This document shows, piece after piece, positions 51,763-60,480 of a stretch of DNA of 64,000 nt (its first letter is position 1; each line of letters begins with the position of its first letter). Origin of the DNA: G965267605 sp965267605 (GTDB lineage Bacteria > Bacteroidota > Bacteroidia > Flavobacteriales_E > Vicingaceae); contig OZ254088.1 in assembly GCA_965267605.1 (NCBI GenBank), forward strand, positions 434,001-498,000, written 5' to 3'. The position numbers were made by a program, and so were the translations under genes. The notes beneath the pieces were generated by a model. The model ran no database searches. It worked only from the letters and a program-made list of their open reading frames with translations, and had not been told where the DNA came from.

Positions 51763-51794
51763 CAAAGATATATGCGAAATATGGAACTATGCAA
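51763..51794 (-). promoter_or_regulatory. padR-pspC promoter
   Basis: Minus strand TTG (51794-51792), 21-bp spacer, and a perfect TATCTTTG (51770-51763), 33 bp before the PadR ATG. Best promoter match in the window. Confidence 0.65.
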
Positions 51795-51802
51795 TACATA
51801 GT
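51786..51802. promoter_or_regulatory. Putative PadR operator
   Basis: Inverted repeat ACTATG-CAATA-CATAGT with perfect 6-bp arms, directly over the -33 TTG of the padR promoter. It resembles PadR-type sites (ATGT/ACAT-type dyads), so repressor binding would block polymerase. Confidence 0.55.
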
Positions 51803-51926
51803 ACTGTAAAAAATTGTTAAAACCTCGTAAGTTCCTGAAAATGAGAGTGAAAAAATGAAAGAAAAAATCTCACCGTTTATGGATTTCCGAATATGAGATG
51901 CACAAAGTGAGGTACCTTAGCGTGAA

Positions 51927-53465
51927 ATGATTCGGGTCCTCACCATACTTTTGCTGTTTATTTCAACCGCTGTTTATGCGCAAAGGCGTTACCAAAAGGT
52001 AGGGCAGGTTGCGGGTACGCAGCTGACCACTCAGAAAGTACTGATACCATATGCGACTGAGCAACGTGCAGTAATTGTTTACAGTGAGGATGCGTGGGAA
52101 TTGGTGGCCACCAAGTTGAAGGGAGCGGACGGAGATACCATAGACCATCGTTCTTACTTTATTGCTGGTGCTATGAACCATATCTATTTCGTAGACGCAG
52201 CATCCATTGGTGAGCGAATATTCATGCTGGTTGGGATTGATTCTTCAGGTGTGAGTTCCGGAAGTGCATTGGTGGAGATTGATACTTCATTGACACTGTT
52301 AGGAACATCCTACATCAGAGACGTGAAAGAACCGGTAACGCTTGACGTTCTTGATTCTACTCTTTATCTAACGGGTCAATCTGATTCGGTGGCCCACTTC
52401 ATTAAACTGAAAGGTAATTCCATTATTTGGCACCGTTCCGCTCCCAACTACAGGATTCGATCCGCGAGCATAGGTGGGAGAAGGTTGAACACCGTGGGAT
52501 GTTTGGACAGCGCATGTTCAAGCGCTGGATTGTTGGGAATCGATTCTTTGGGAAATGTTCAGATGCAAAAGAGTTTGCCCGCAGCCTCTCCCTTCTTCAT
52601 TGCCATCGATGCATTTGAACACATTGATACGAGTTACTATCTAAGCGTAAGAGATTCGAATGTGGCTGCTATTGTCCGATTAGATGGCAATTTTAACCTG
52701 CAGGCCGAATGGGAATTTATCAGCTACTGGGGAGATACAGCTAGTATACATGCATTTAGTCCATATAAATCTGACAGTCGCTTTTTCATTGCAGCAGGTA
52801 GGTGCCCCGGTCCTTTTTCGTGGGATGTGTGGAGCTACGTGATGAAAGTACCTCTTGATCTCAATCACCAGGCGAACGGTTTTAGACGTTTCGCTTACGG
52901 GGGATTTGAGTCTTCCAAGTATACGCACTTCGTTAGTGTAGATGACTCTATTCTATATGCAGCCGGAACAGGGCAAACGAGTTTCACTTTTGATTCAATC
53001 CACCGTGGGTATAGTTTTTCGAGGTTGGATACGCATTTCGTGAATTACTGTGCTAGCGAGCAAACTTTCGTGGCCCAATGGAATGATTCGATGTATCTCT
53101 CAACGCTTCCGTTGAATCTTACACTTCAGGTGGAGTCAGGAACTTTAGGTTCTTTGACGGTAGGAACCTCACCGTTTCTTCCCAATTACTATGTGAAATT
53201 CTGTTTTACAAATGGCTTAGACGATCTGGACTTTAATCAAGCCATATCCATTTATCCATCACCAGCAACCGATTTCGTTACCCTCGATGCACCTTTCTCA
53301 TTTACGCCTTCGCAAGTGAGGATCTTGAACGCTATGGGACAAGATTGTCCCATAGAATGGGTGGGTAGTTCAACCTTCACTGTTTCTAACTTGATTCCTG
53401 GCGTCTACTTCGTGGAGATCCGGAATGAATCGAAAAGGGTGGTTGGGAAATTGGTGGTGAGGTGA
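51927..53465 (+). CDS. Secreted protein with T9SS sorting domain
   Basis: 512 aa. Signal peptide MIRVLTILLLFISTAVYAQ. The central ~400 residues are beta-strand rich with repeated 'SLGNVQMQKSLP', 'LDGNFNLQAEWEF', 'LALVEIDTSLTLLG'-like strands, suggesting a beta-propeller, a common cargo architecture. The C-terminal ~75 residues ('SIYPSPATDFVTLDA..VRILNAMGQD..IPGVYFVEIRNESKRVVGKLVVR') are a T9SS type A sorting domain. No catalytic residues recognised. Start at ATG 51927 fits the signal peptide. Confidence 0.85.
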   Translation: MIRVLTILLLFISTAVYAQRRYQKVGQVAGTQLTTQKVLIPYATEQRAVIVYSEDAWELVATKLKGADGDTIDHRSYFIAGAMNHIYFVDAASIGERIFMLVGIDSSGVSSGSALVEIDTSLTLLGTSYIRDVKEPVTLDVLDSTLYLTGQSDSVAHFIKLKGNSIIWHRSAPNYRIRSASIGGRRLNTVGCLDSACSSAGLLGIDSLGNVQMQKSLPAASPFFIAIDAFEHIDTSYYLSVRDSNVAAIVRLDGNFNLQAEWEFISYWGDTASIHAFSPYKSDSRFFIAAGRCPGPFSWDVWSYVMKVPLDLNHQANGFRRFAYGGFESSKYTHFVSVDDSILYAAGTGQTSFTFDSIHRGYSFSRLDTHFVNYCASEQTFVAQWNDSMYLSTLPLNLTLQVESGTLGSLTVGTSPFLPNYYVKFCFTNGLDDLDFNQAISIYPSPATDFVTLDAPFSFTPSQVRILNAMGQDCPIEWVGSSTFTVSNLIPGVYFVEIRNESKRVVGKLVVR

Positions 53466-53479
53466 TTAAAGATTAATTC

Positions 53480-54592
53480 TTAATAATCTCCAGTTTTCTC
53501 AAGATACTCGGAAGGAATCTCAAATCTATTCTCATCTTCTACAACTCGAAGATTTCCGTTGGCATCAAGTGTCGAAATCTTGAATTTTGAAGGATCAAAG
53601 AACTCAATGAAACTATTTCTCATTCCCTCCGCTCCATTGATCGTTCCTTGCACGTAGGTGGGTTTCGAATCCAAGGGGAAGTCCCTATATAGCTGGTTAT
53701 CAATAACATGATTGCTTCTGTCAAATGAATAACCAATGATAACAACCACATCACTGGCCCGAATTATCGAAGCCGCATTTTTTCGCTTTTCCAATGCGTA
53801 ATCCTCTTTGTTCCAAGCATATTGAATGCCGATTTCGAATTTCTTGTAGGGATCAGTGCAGTAATCTAATCTACTGTTGTAAAGTTCAATAAGCCTTGTA
53901 ATTTCCTTAACACCTTCATTAGTGTTCTCTAAATGGACATTTGTTATCGGAAGGTCGACAGTTCCGGCAGTTCCATTGTGAATATGGGTTCCGCATGTTC
54001 CATTTAGCTTGATGAGTTGAAATCGAGTGCCTTCTTGATTCCAAGATTCATTTCTTAGCTCTATATGGTGATATACATCTTGTAGGGTTTTGATTCCGTC
54101 AAACATTGTAGCGTATGCTCTTTCAAACAGGAAGTCATAATTCCAACTAATTACGTTAACGTTGCCTGGGATATAGAAGCCCCGATCTAGAGATGTTTTA
54201 CCTAAGTAACTGATTAGGTCCCTATACCTATTTTCGCTTTCACCTTCTAACCAACACTTCGCAGTAATAAAGAATTCAAGGGCACATCTTAAACGCGCTA
54301 AGTTTTTATAGTCTTGTCGTTGTGAGAGTATTCTAGCGGCAACATCAATGGTGACATCCGGTCCCATTAATTCTGCAACCACAAGCAACTCTTCTGACAT
54401 TTGTTCGCAACGTGTCTTATACAGAGAGTCAAATTCTTGTTTAGCAGGATAGCCATACCTCACCATGTAATCACACACATAATGATGGGTTCGGAGATGA
54501 CTAGCCATCATTAGAAACTCATTTTTAAAGTTTCGTATTGTCGGAATTGCCTTTGCGCTCGCACCGGCTCCGAGAACGTATGTAATCTTCAT
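53480..54592 (-). CDS. SIR2-like (Rossmann) protein, possible lone defence effector
   Basis: 370 aa, no signal peptide. N-terminal 'YVLGAGASAKAIPTI' is the SIR2-like GAGAS dinucleotide loop. 'VISWNYDFLFERAY' supplies the conserved Asn-x-Asp seen in SIR2 NADases. 'VVVIIGYSFDRSNHVID' is the late GYSF/GYSL motif. Where family members usually have K-L-H-G, this protein has 'LIKLNGTCGTHIHNG', so the catalytic His is replaced by Asn, with other His residues a few positions on. Such proteins often deplete NAD+ in antiphage systems, but no partner gene is adjacent. The DNA looks more AT-rich than its neighbours, consistent with transfer. It lies 14 bp from the convergent T9SS gene. Confidence 0.7.
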   Translation of the reverse strand: MKITYVLGAGASAKAIPTIRNFKNEFLMMASHLRTHHYVCDYMVRYGYPAKQEFDSLYKTRCEQMSEELLVVAELMGPDVTIDVAARILSQRQDYKNLARLRCALEFFITAKCWLEGESENRYRDLISYLGKTSLDRGFYIPGNVNVISWNYDFLFERAYATMFDGIKTLQDVYHHIELRNESWNQEGTRFQLIKLNGTCGTHIHNGTAGTVDLPITNVHLENTNEGVKEITRLIELYNSRLDYCTDPYKKFEIGIQYAWNKEDYALEKRKNAASIIRASDVVVIIGYSFDRSNHVIDNQLYRDFPLDSKPTYVQGTINGAEGMRNSFIEFFDPSKFKISTLDANGNLRVVEDENRFEIPSEYLEKTGDY

Positions 54593-54645
54593 ATCAATTG
54601 ACTTCCGTACATATATGCTTTATCTGAATACCCGTGGCTAGATAG

Positions 54646-56826
54646 CTACACCCTCACACCTACCACGCACACATCATCGATCTGTTCGTGGTCTCTGCGC
54701 CATTTTTCAAAGGTATCGTCCAGGGTCTTTTGCTGATCTTCGAAAGGATGCATAGCCACAGAGCTTATCAATTCTTTGAATGGCGTGTACTTGAACTTCT
54801 TACCCGACTCGCCACCAAATTGATCAGGGTATCCGTCTGTAAAAAGGTAGATGCGCATTTCATCTTCCAACGCTATTTCCTTGGTCGTAAACGCATTGGT
54901 GGTTACATGTTGTCCAATTGGTTGCTTATCGGCTTTCACTTCCTGCAAACCATCCGTTCCAATATAGTATAGGGAGTTGTTGGCTCCAGCAAATTTCAAC
55001 GTCTTCTGCTGTTTATTCAACGTACACAGTGCAATGTCCATCCCATCCGAGATCTCGTGCTCACTGCTTTCAAAACGTTTCACAAGCAAGTCGCGGGTGC
55101 GCGTAAGGATCGCTCCGGGATCCGTGCTGTTCAATTCTTTGAAGCTCTCATTCAACGCATTGGAGCAAACCACAGATACCATGGCTCCAGGTACACCATG
55201 GCCTGTGCAGTCGGCCACTGCAAACAAGACCTCGCTTTCTGTTTCGGCCATCCAATAGAAATCTCCGGCCACAATATCCTTGGGTTTGTAGAGGATAAAA
55301 GAATCCTGAAACTTGGAATGGAACGTATTGGTAGGAGGGAGTATGGCATCTTGCAAGCGCCTGGCGTAATTGATCGAATCCAGCACTTCCTTGTTCTTTT
55401 CTTCTACCTCTAACTTCTGCTGTGCGATCAGCTTCCCTTGTTTCTGTGAAGCCCTCAATCGATTGATCACAAACACGGCAAATACTGCAATAAGCACAAG
55501 GAAGATTCCCAGCGACCATTTGGTAATACCGTCCTTTTCCATCTTTGCTGTCCGCAAGGCTTTGTCTTTGTTCAGTAATTCGATCTCACGCTCACGCTCT
55601 TTGGTCTTATAACGAGTTTCCAATTCAGCCATTTGCTTATTCGAGGCCTCATTGATCATACTGTCTTTTACAAGCGTAAATCGCTGATAGTAATCGTATG
55701 CTTGCTCGTAGTCCTTCATTTTGGAGTAGGTCAGGGCAAGGAACTCATAAGCATACTTCACGCCTTCCCTGTCGCCAATTTCTCTCGCTATTCGAAGGCT
55801 ACGGTTCATGTAGTCAATGGCCTTGTCATACTTCTGCTGCATGAGGAAAACCTGTCCCATGTTGAACAGACTGATCCCTACACCGAAGTGGTCATTGATC
55901 CTTTCTCTGATCTCTAACGAACGTTCGTAGTATTCCAGCGCCTTGTCGTAGTTCTTCAATTCCTGGTGCACCAAACCGATGTTGCTCAGACTGGTGCCAA
56001 TGCCTTTTTCATCGTTACTTTCTGTGTAAAGCTTGAGTGCTTTGGTGTGGTAACTGATCGACTCCTCATATTCCTTTTGCTGCATCGTAACCAGTCCCAG
56101 GTTGTTGAGTCCCACCACCACATGTTTTGTGTCGCCAATGGTTTCCCTTATGCTAACAGCCTCCACGTAGTACTCCTTGGCTTTTTCGTAGTTCCCTTGC
56201 GAATAGTAGATATTCCCTATGCAGTTTACCGCACTTGCTTTTGCCTTCTGTTGGTTATACTTGTCGAAAATGCCAATGGCATCCAACTGGTATTTCAGCG
56301 CCTCTTCATGATTTCCCAGGTAATAATGGGCTACTCCTACATTGTAACGGTGTGTGGCAATGGTGATTGAATCCCCATAATCGTTGGCAGATTCCAGACC
56401 TTTTCGGTAGTAGTTCAGCGCGGCCTCGAAATCTCCCTGGAACGTGCATGCATCTCCAATAATCCTGAATCCTTCGGTAGCAAGGCGTTTGTTCTTGAGC
56501 TTCATAGCCAGATTGATGCCTTTGAACCCCGCATCTACGGCATTTTCTATACTCGTAGCCTCATAATGCTTGGTTAACTCAAGTAGCAGTTTCACCTTAT
56601 TGGTGTCTTCCTCTGCTTCCTGAATAAGCTGTTTAAGGGAATCTGTTTTAGACGATTGCGCCACTAACCAGCCCGGCACGAGCAAGCAAAGCAGGGCTAT
56701 CCAACATGCGTTGGAAGTACGATCTATGAGGGCAAGTAAATAGTTTCGCACAGCCTGAATATAGCTAATAAGACAGGAGCGAGCCCGGAAATTCGTCCGT
56801 TTGCGGCCAGAGTTCAATAAACGCAT
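54646..56826 (-). CDS. TPR-repeat SpoIIE-type serine phosphatase (copy 2)
   Basis: 726 aa. A hydrophobic export segment (~41-57), about eight TPR repeats (~90-385; e.g. 'GDFEAALNYYRKGLESA', 'KNYDKALEYYERSLEIRERI'), a transmembrane helix (~437-460), a short coiled coil, then the PP2C/SpoIIE domain: 'DIVAGDFYWM', 'ADCTGHGVPGAMVSVV', 'SDGMDIALC', 'YLFTDGYPDQFGG', 'DDVCVVGVRV', with all metal-binding Asp residues. Likely an inner-membrane sensor whose periplasmic TPRs control a cytoplasmic phosphatase, acting on anti-sigma antagonist-like or similar targets. The start may instead be GTG 56751, which gives a more usual signal. Tandem paralogue of the next gene. Confidence 0.9.
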   Translation of the reverse strand: MRLLNSGRKRTNFRARSCLISYIQAVRNYLLALIDRTSNACWIALLCLLVPGWLVAQSSKTDSLKQLIQEAEEDTNKVKLLLELTKHYEATSIENAVDAGFKGINLAMKLKNKRLATEGFRIIGDACTFQGDFEAALNYYRKGLESANDYGDSITIATHRYNVGVAHYYLGNHEEALKYQLDAIGIFDKYNQQKAKASAVNCIGNIYYSQGNYEKAKEYYVEAVSIRETIGDTKHVVVGLNNLGLVTMQQKEYEESISYHTKALKLYTESNDEKGIGTSLSNIGLVHQELKNYDKALEYYERSLEIRERINDHFGVGISLFNMGQVFLMQQKYDKAIDYMNRSLRIAREIGDREGVKYAYEFLALTYSKMKDYEQAYDYYQRFTLVKDSMINEASNKQMAELETRYKTKEREREIELLNKDKALRTAKMEKDGITKWSLGIFLVLIAVFAVFVINRLRASQKQGKLIAQQKLEVEEKNKEVLDSINYARRLQDAILPPTNTFHSKFQDSFILYKPKDIVAGDFYWMAETESEVLFAVADCTGHGVPGAMVSVVCSNALNESFKELNSTDPGAILTRTRDLLVKRFESSEHEISDGMDIALCTLNKQQKTLKFAGANNSLYYIGTDGLQEVKADKQPIGQHVTTNAFTTKEIALEDEMRIYLFTDGYPDQFGGESGKKFKYTPFKELISSVAMHPFEDQQKTLDDTFEKWRRDHEQIDDVCVVGVRV

Positions 56827-56850
56827 GGTAGCGGTCGACTAACGCCTAAA

Positions 56851-56932
56851 CCTTCACACCTATTATGCTTCGACTGAGCTCAGCACAGGCTGCTTCATAG
56901 GTGCTCGTTAAACTCTCACACCTATTACGCAA
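56851..56932. repeat. Duplicated 3' end and REP-like palindrome between tandem phosphatase genes
   Basis: The end of the upstream gene (minus strand, 56932-56911: GTAATAGGTGTGAGAGTTTA) is echoed at 56866-56848 (ATAATAGGTGTGAAGGTTTA). Between them lies CTTCGACTGAGCTCAGCACAGG (about 56868-56889), with an 8-bp palindrome TGAGCTCA; CTTCGACT..GCTCAG elements recur between genes in many Bacteroidota, from general knowledge. The echo looks like the remnant of another duplicated phosphatase copy. Confidence 0.5.
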
Positions 56933-59007
56933 ACGTCATCGATCTGCTCTAGCTCCCCGCGCCATTCTTCGAACTGCTGATCGATGATGGCACGTTGTTC
57001 CTCCATTGGTTTATCCTTGTTTTCAAGTAGTAAATCACGGAAGGCCTTGTATTTGAATTTCTTTCCCCTTGGGCCACCAAACTGATCGGCATAACCATCT
57101 GAGAAAACGTAAACGATGTCGCCTGGGTTGAGCGATACCTGGTGAGATGTGAACGGATGCGCATCTGCGAACTTGCCGATGGGTTGTTTGTCTGCTTTGA
57201 ACTGTTCCACTTCATGGGCACCTGAACGAATGATCCAAAGCGGATTGTTTGCCCCTGAATACATGATGGTTCGGCTCTCGGTGTCTAGAATACAGAGTGC
57301 GATGTCCATTCCATCTTTCACATCTTGCTCACTTTGCTCGAAGGTTTCCTCCACCAGTTCCCGGACTTTATCGAGGATCTGACCGGGATCGGTCAACTGG
57401 AATTCCTTTAATGCGCGGTTCAGTGCATTGTGACAAACCACAGATACCATCGCACCAGGAACACCATGACCTGTGCAATCTGCCGCAGCGAAGTAGATTT
57501 TATTGTTGGCCTGTTCCATCCAATAGAAGTCACCGGCCACAATGTCTTTTGGTTTGTACAGGACAAAGGAATCAGGCAGCCACTCCTTCACTAATCGGGT
57601 AGGCGGGAGGATGGCTTCCTGAATGCGTTTTGCATAGGTAATGGAATCTGTGATCTCTTGATTCTTTTCTTCTACAATAAGCTTCTGAAGCGTGATTTCA
57701 TCGTTTTTTTCCTCCAATACCAGATTGGCTTTCTTCTTTTGAGCATATCCACGCAGGACAAAGATTAGCAAGATCGCTACCAGCACGAACCCTATACCAT
57801 AGGCTAGATTCAGCGCATTCTTTCGATCCACTTCTGCCTGTTGTGCAGCCTCTTTGTTTTTCAATGCTTCAATTTCCAACTCTTGCTTTTCGTTCTGGTA
57901 TTTGGCCTCCAGATCACCGATCTGCTTGATTTTCTCTTCATTGATCATTGAATCTCGCAAGGTGATATATGCATCTTTGTATTCAAGCGCGTTTTTGAAA
58001 TCGCCTGTGACCTTGTAGGCATCGGAAAGATCGTGCAAGGCCGTTAACTCCTGCTGCTTATACCTGTTATCTCTGGCTAGCGTTAACGCAGAGTCCAGAT
58101 AGACAAACCCAGTTCGGTGCTCACCTTTGTTCACGTAAGCCAATCCCAGATTACGCATGCTCTCAGACATCCCCTCAAGGCTTTGGGCTGCCCTGCGCAA
58201 TGCCAAACCCTCTTTGAGGTAAATGATGGCCTCATCAAATTTTCCCTCATTAATGAGTAGACCTCCCAGGTTGCTTAAGCAGAGCCCAACACCTCTTTGC
58301 TCGTTGACTTGCTTGAAGAGCTCTAGCGATCGCTTGTAATGTTCGAGGGCCCCATCGATATCATCAAGGTTTTCATAGGCGTTGCCCATGTTTACCAGCG
58401 CGATGGCCATCTTCCTTGTATCGCCAGAAGCCTCCGCCATATCCATGGACAATTGGTAACGTTCAATGGCCTTCTTGAAATCACCCATGTCTGAAAAGAG
58501 CACTCCAATGTTGGAATGCATCCTGCCAATGTTGAAGGTATCTTTCAATTCTTCAAAGACCTTGAGGCTTGCAACGTATTCGTCCATACCCGCCTCCAGA
58601 TCCCCATCATTGATGAGAATGGTGCCGCGGTTGGAGATGAGGTTTGCCTTGATGTTTAGTAGGTCATGTTTATCACAGTGGACGATCCCCTCCTTAATTT
58701 CTGCCAACGCTTCATCCCTTCTGCCGGTACGCATGTAAATGGAGGAGAGGTGCATATAGCTCCATGAAATGCCTTCCGGCCATTTGATCTTTCTCGCTAC
58801 TTCACCCTCCAGCTTTGCCAGTTCTTCTGCTCGTTTTACATCACCGTTCATCCTGTTGATGCAAACATTGTAGATGACCTTTACTTTCTGCGTGTCATCT
58901 GGCATAGAGGAAATGGCAGCGTCCAGGCTGTCAATGTTATACTGACTTCTTCCCGGAAGCGAAAGCATAACCATGAAAACCACGAAAAGTGTAAGCGATC
59001 TGAGCAT
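56908..59007 (-). CDS. TPR-repeat SpoIIE-type serine phosphatase (copy 1)
   Basis: 699 aa. Signal peptide MLRSLTLFVVFMVMLSLPGRSQ, about seven TPRs (~75-345; 'GDFKKAIERYQLSMDMAEAS', 'DDIDGALEHYKRSLELFKQ'), a transmembrane helix (~398-418), coiled coil ('LEEKNDEITLQKLIVEEKNQEI') and a SpoIIE/PP2C domain: 'DIVAGDFYWM', 'AADCTGHGVPGAMVSVV', 'KDGMDIALC', 'YVFSDGYADQFGG', 'DDVCVIGVRV'. Same layout and strong similarity to the gene downstream. Both share the 'LPPTRLVKEW..DSFVLYKPKDI' entry to the catalytic domain. Probable paralogous signalling phosphatases with different TPR inputs. Confidence 0.92.
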   Translation of the reverse strand: MLRSLTLFVVFMVMLSLPGRSQYNIDSLDAAISSMPDDTQKVKVIYNVCINRMNGDVKRAEELAKLEGEVARKIKWPEGISWSYMHLSSIYMRTGRRDEALAEIKEGIVHCDKHDLLNIKANLISNRGTILINDGDLEAGMDEYVASLKVFEELKDTFNIGRMHSNIGVLFSDMGDFKKAIERYQLSMDMAEASGDTRKMAIALVNMGNAYENLDDIDGALEHYKRSLELFKQVNEQRGVGLCLSNLGGLLINEGKFDEAIIYLKEGLALRRAAQSLEGMSESMRNLGLAYVNKGEHRTGFVYLDSALTLARDNRYKQQELTALHDLSDAYKVTGDFKNALEYKDAYITLRDSMINEEKIKQIGDLEAKYQNEKQELEIEALKNKEAAQQAEVDRKNALNLAYGIGFVLVAILLIFVLRGYAQKKKANLVLEEKNDEITLQKLIVEEKNQEITDSITYAKRIQEAILPPTRLVKEWLPDSFVLYKPKDIVAGDFYWMEQANNKIYFAAADCTGHGVPGAMVSVVCHNALNRALKEFQLTDPGQILDKVRELVEETFEQSEQDVKDGMDIALCILDTESRTIMYSGANNPLWIIRSGAHEVEQFKADKQPIGKFADAHPFTSHQVSLNPGDIVYVFSDGYADQFGGPRGKKFKYKAFRDLLLENKDKPMEEQRAIIDQQFEEWRGELEQIDDVCVIGVRV

Positions 59008-59014
59008 GTCGAAA

Positions 59015-59044
59015 TTTAGTGAAATCTATAGATGCATATCTTTG
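59015..59044 (+). promoter_or_regulatory. modABC promoter
   Basis: TTT (59015-59017), 19-bp spacer, and a perfect TATCTTTG (59037-59044). The box is only 12 bp from the modA ATG, so the transcript would be nearly leaderless. No ModE-type operator is obvious. Confidence 0.5.
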
Positions 59045-59056
59045 AAATAGAAGGAA

Positions 59057-59815
59057 ATGAAGAGAATTCTTGCACTCTTGATCGTGGTATGCACAGCCAC
59101 CGTGCTGACATCCTTTCAGCCAACTGCTCCAAAGCAGTTGCGCATAGCTGTGGCCTCGAACATGCAGTTCATGATGAAAGATATGGTTGAAACATTTGGC
59201 AAGCACACGAATACCAAATGTGAGTTAGTGGTTGCTTCATCTGGTAAGCACTGTGCCCAGATCATGAACGGGGCCGATGTAGACGTATTTGTTTCTGCGA
59301 GCAAGGTGTTCACCGATAAGCTTGAGAAAGCCAATGCTACGGTGAGGAATGTTAGACACGTGGGTAGTGCACCGCTTGTGATGTGGAGTACGAAGCTGAA
59401 GCAAGCTCCGGAACAAACTACTTTGTCTACCGATGCGGTGCGTAAAATTGCCATTGCGAATCCGAAGGTTGCTCCCTTTGGTGCCCGGGCGGCTGGATGT
59501 TTTAAAAAGTTAGGAGTCATGTCGGGAATAGAATCCAAGCTGGTGTTTGCTGAGAATGTTGCGCAGGTGAATCACCTTGTTATGACGGGGGCGGTGGACG
59601 TGGGAATCACCAGTCGCTCTTCTGTTCTGGCACCAGCAACCAGAGGTAAGGGAGTTTACACTGCCATGAAATGTGGCGCTGTTGATCACTATGCGGTAAT
59701 GGTGAAACAGGACGATCCGAAATATGCTTTAGCGGATAACTTCATTAGATTCATGGGAAATTCAATAGGGAAGAGGATTTTGATCAAACATGGATACTTT
59801 CCTTCGCAACGATGA
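59057..59815 (+). CDS. modA: Molybdate ABC transporter, substrate-binding protein
   Basis: 252 aa. Signal peptide (MKRILALLIVVCTATVLTSF). Mature protein begins 'LRIAVASNMQFMMKDMVETFGKHTN'; 'LVVASSGKHCAQIMNGADVDVFVSAS' and 'IAIANPKVAPFGARAAGCFKKLGV' are the ModA oxyanion-binding segments. It captures molybdate (or tungstate) in the periplasm for ModBC. The first gene of a tight operon; its stop overlaps the modB ATG (ATGA). Confidence 0.93.
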   Translation: MKRILALLIVVCTATVLTSFQPTAPKQLRIAVASNMQFMMKDMVETFGKHTNTKCELVVASSGKHCAQIMNGADVDVFVSASKVFTDKLEKANATVRNVRHVGSAPLVMWSTKLKQAPEQTTLSTDAVRKIAIANPKVAPFGARAAGCFKKLGVMSGIESKLVFAENVAQVNHLVMTGAVDVGITSRSSVLAPATRGKGVYTAMKCGAVDHYAVMVKQDDPKYALADNFIRFMGNSIGKRILIKHGYFPSQR

Positions 59816-60480
59816 ATTGGACTCCGATCATATTGTCATTTAAGTTGGCAGGAGTAACAGCACTGTTACTCTTGTTGATTGCAATACCCATTTGCGCATG
59901 GCTGTTCCGGTCGAAGACTTTTCTGCGACCAGTTATTGAAGCGCTAATTACCATGCCACTTGTGCTTCCTCCAACGGTGTTGGGGTTCTATTTACTTCTG
60001 GCATTCAGTCCGGCAAATACATTTGGAGCATGGATAGAGCAATACGTGGGAATAAGCCTGGTATTTTCATTTGAGGGATTGGTGATAGCTTCCATGATCT
60101 ACAGTCTCCCATTCATGGTTTATCCTATCTATACAGGCTTACAGGGAATTCCTCAATCTGTTTTGGACGCAGCGAAGCTCACAGGTAAATCAAGATTCAA
60201 GGTCTTTACTACGGTGTTGTTACCCTCCATCAAACCCTCCATCATCTCAGCTATAATCATCACATTCGCTCATACCATTGGAGAATTTGGGGTAGTGTTG
60301 ATGCTGGGCGGAAATGTTCCTGGTGTTACGCGTGTGGCATCTATCGCATTGTACGATGAGGTGGAATCATTGAACTATGCGGACGCGCACATGTACGCAT
60401 TGGTGCTTATTGGTATTACGTTCATATTGTTGCTCACCCTCTTTGGTCTGAGACAGAACAAAACGATTGTTCACGTATGA
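59812..60480 (+). CDS. modB: Molybdate ABC transporter, permease
   Basis: 222 aa with about five or six transmembrane helices. 'EALITMPLVLPPTVLGFYLLLAFSP' is a ModB signature; the EAA loop is 'LDAAKLTGKSRFKVFTTVLLPSIKPSI', followed by 'TFAHTIGEFGVVLMLGGNVPG', also typical. Forms the dimeric membrane channel of the molybdate importer. Both ends overlap neighbours by 4 bp (ATGA), so the three subunits are translationally coupled. Confidence 0.95.
   Translation: MNWTPIILSFKLAGVTALLLLLIAIPICAWLFRSKTFLRPVIEALITMPLVLPPTVLGFYLLLAFSPANTFGAWIEQYVGISLVFSFEGLVIASMIYSLPFMVYPIYTGLQGIPQSVLDAAKLTGKSRFKVFTTVLLPSIKPSIISAIIITFAHTIGEFGVVLMLGGNVPGVTRVASIALYDEVESLNYADAHMYALVLIGITFILLLTLFGLRQNKTIVHV

Noticed and set aside
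53480..54592. A complete SIR2-based defence system such as Thoeris or a SIR2-pAgo pair
   Set aside because: No TIR, Argonaute, HerA or other partner; neighbours are a T9SS cargo and phosphatases. Only a lone SIR2-like gene can be claimed.
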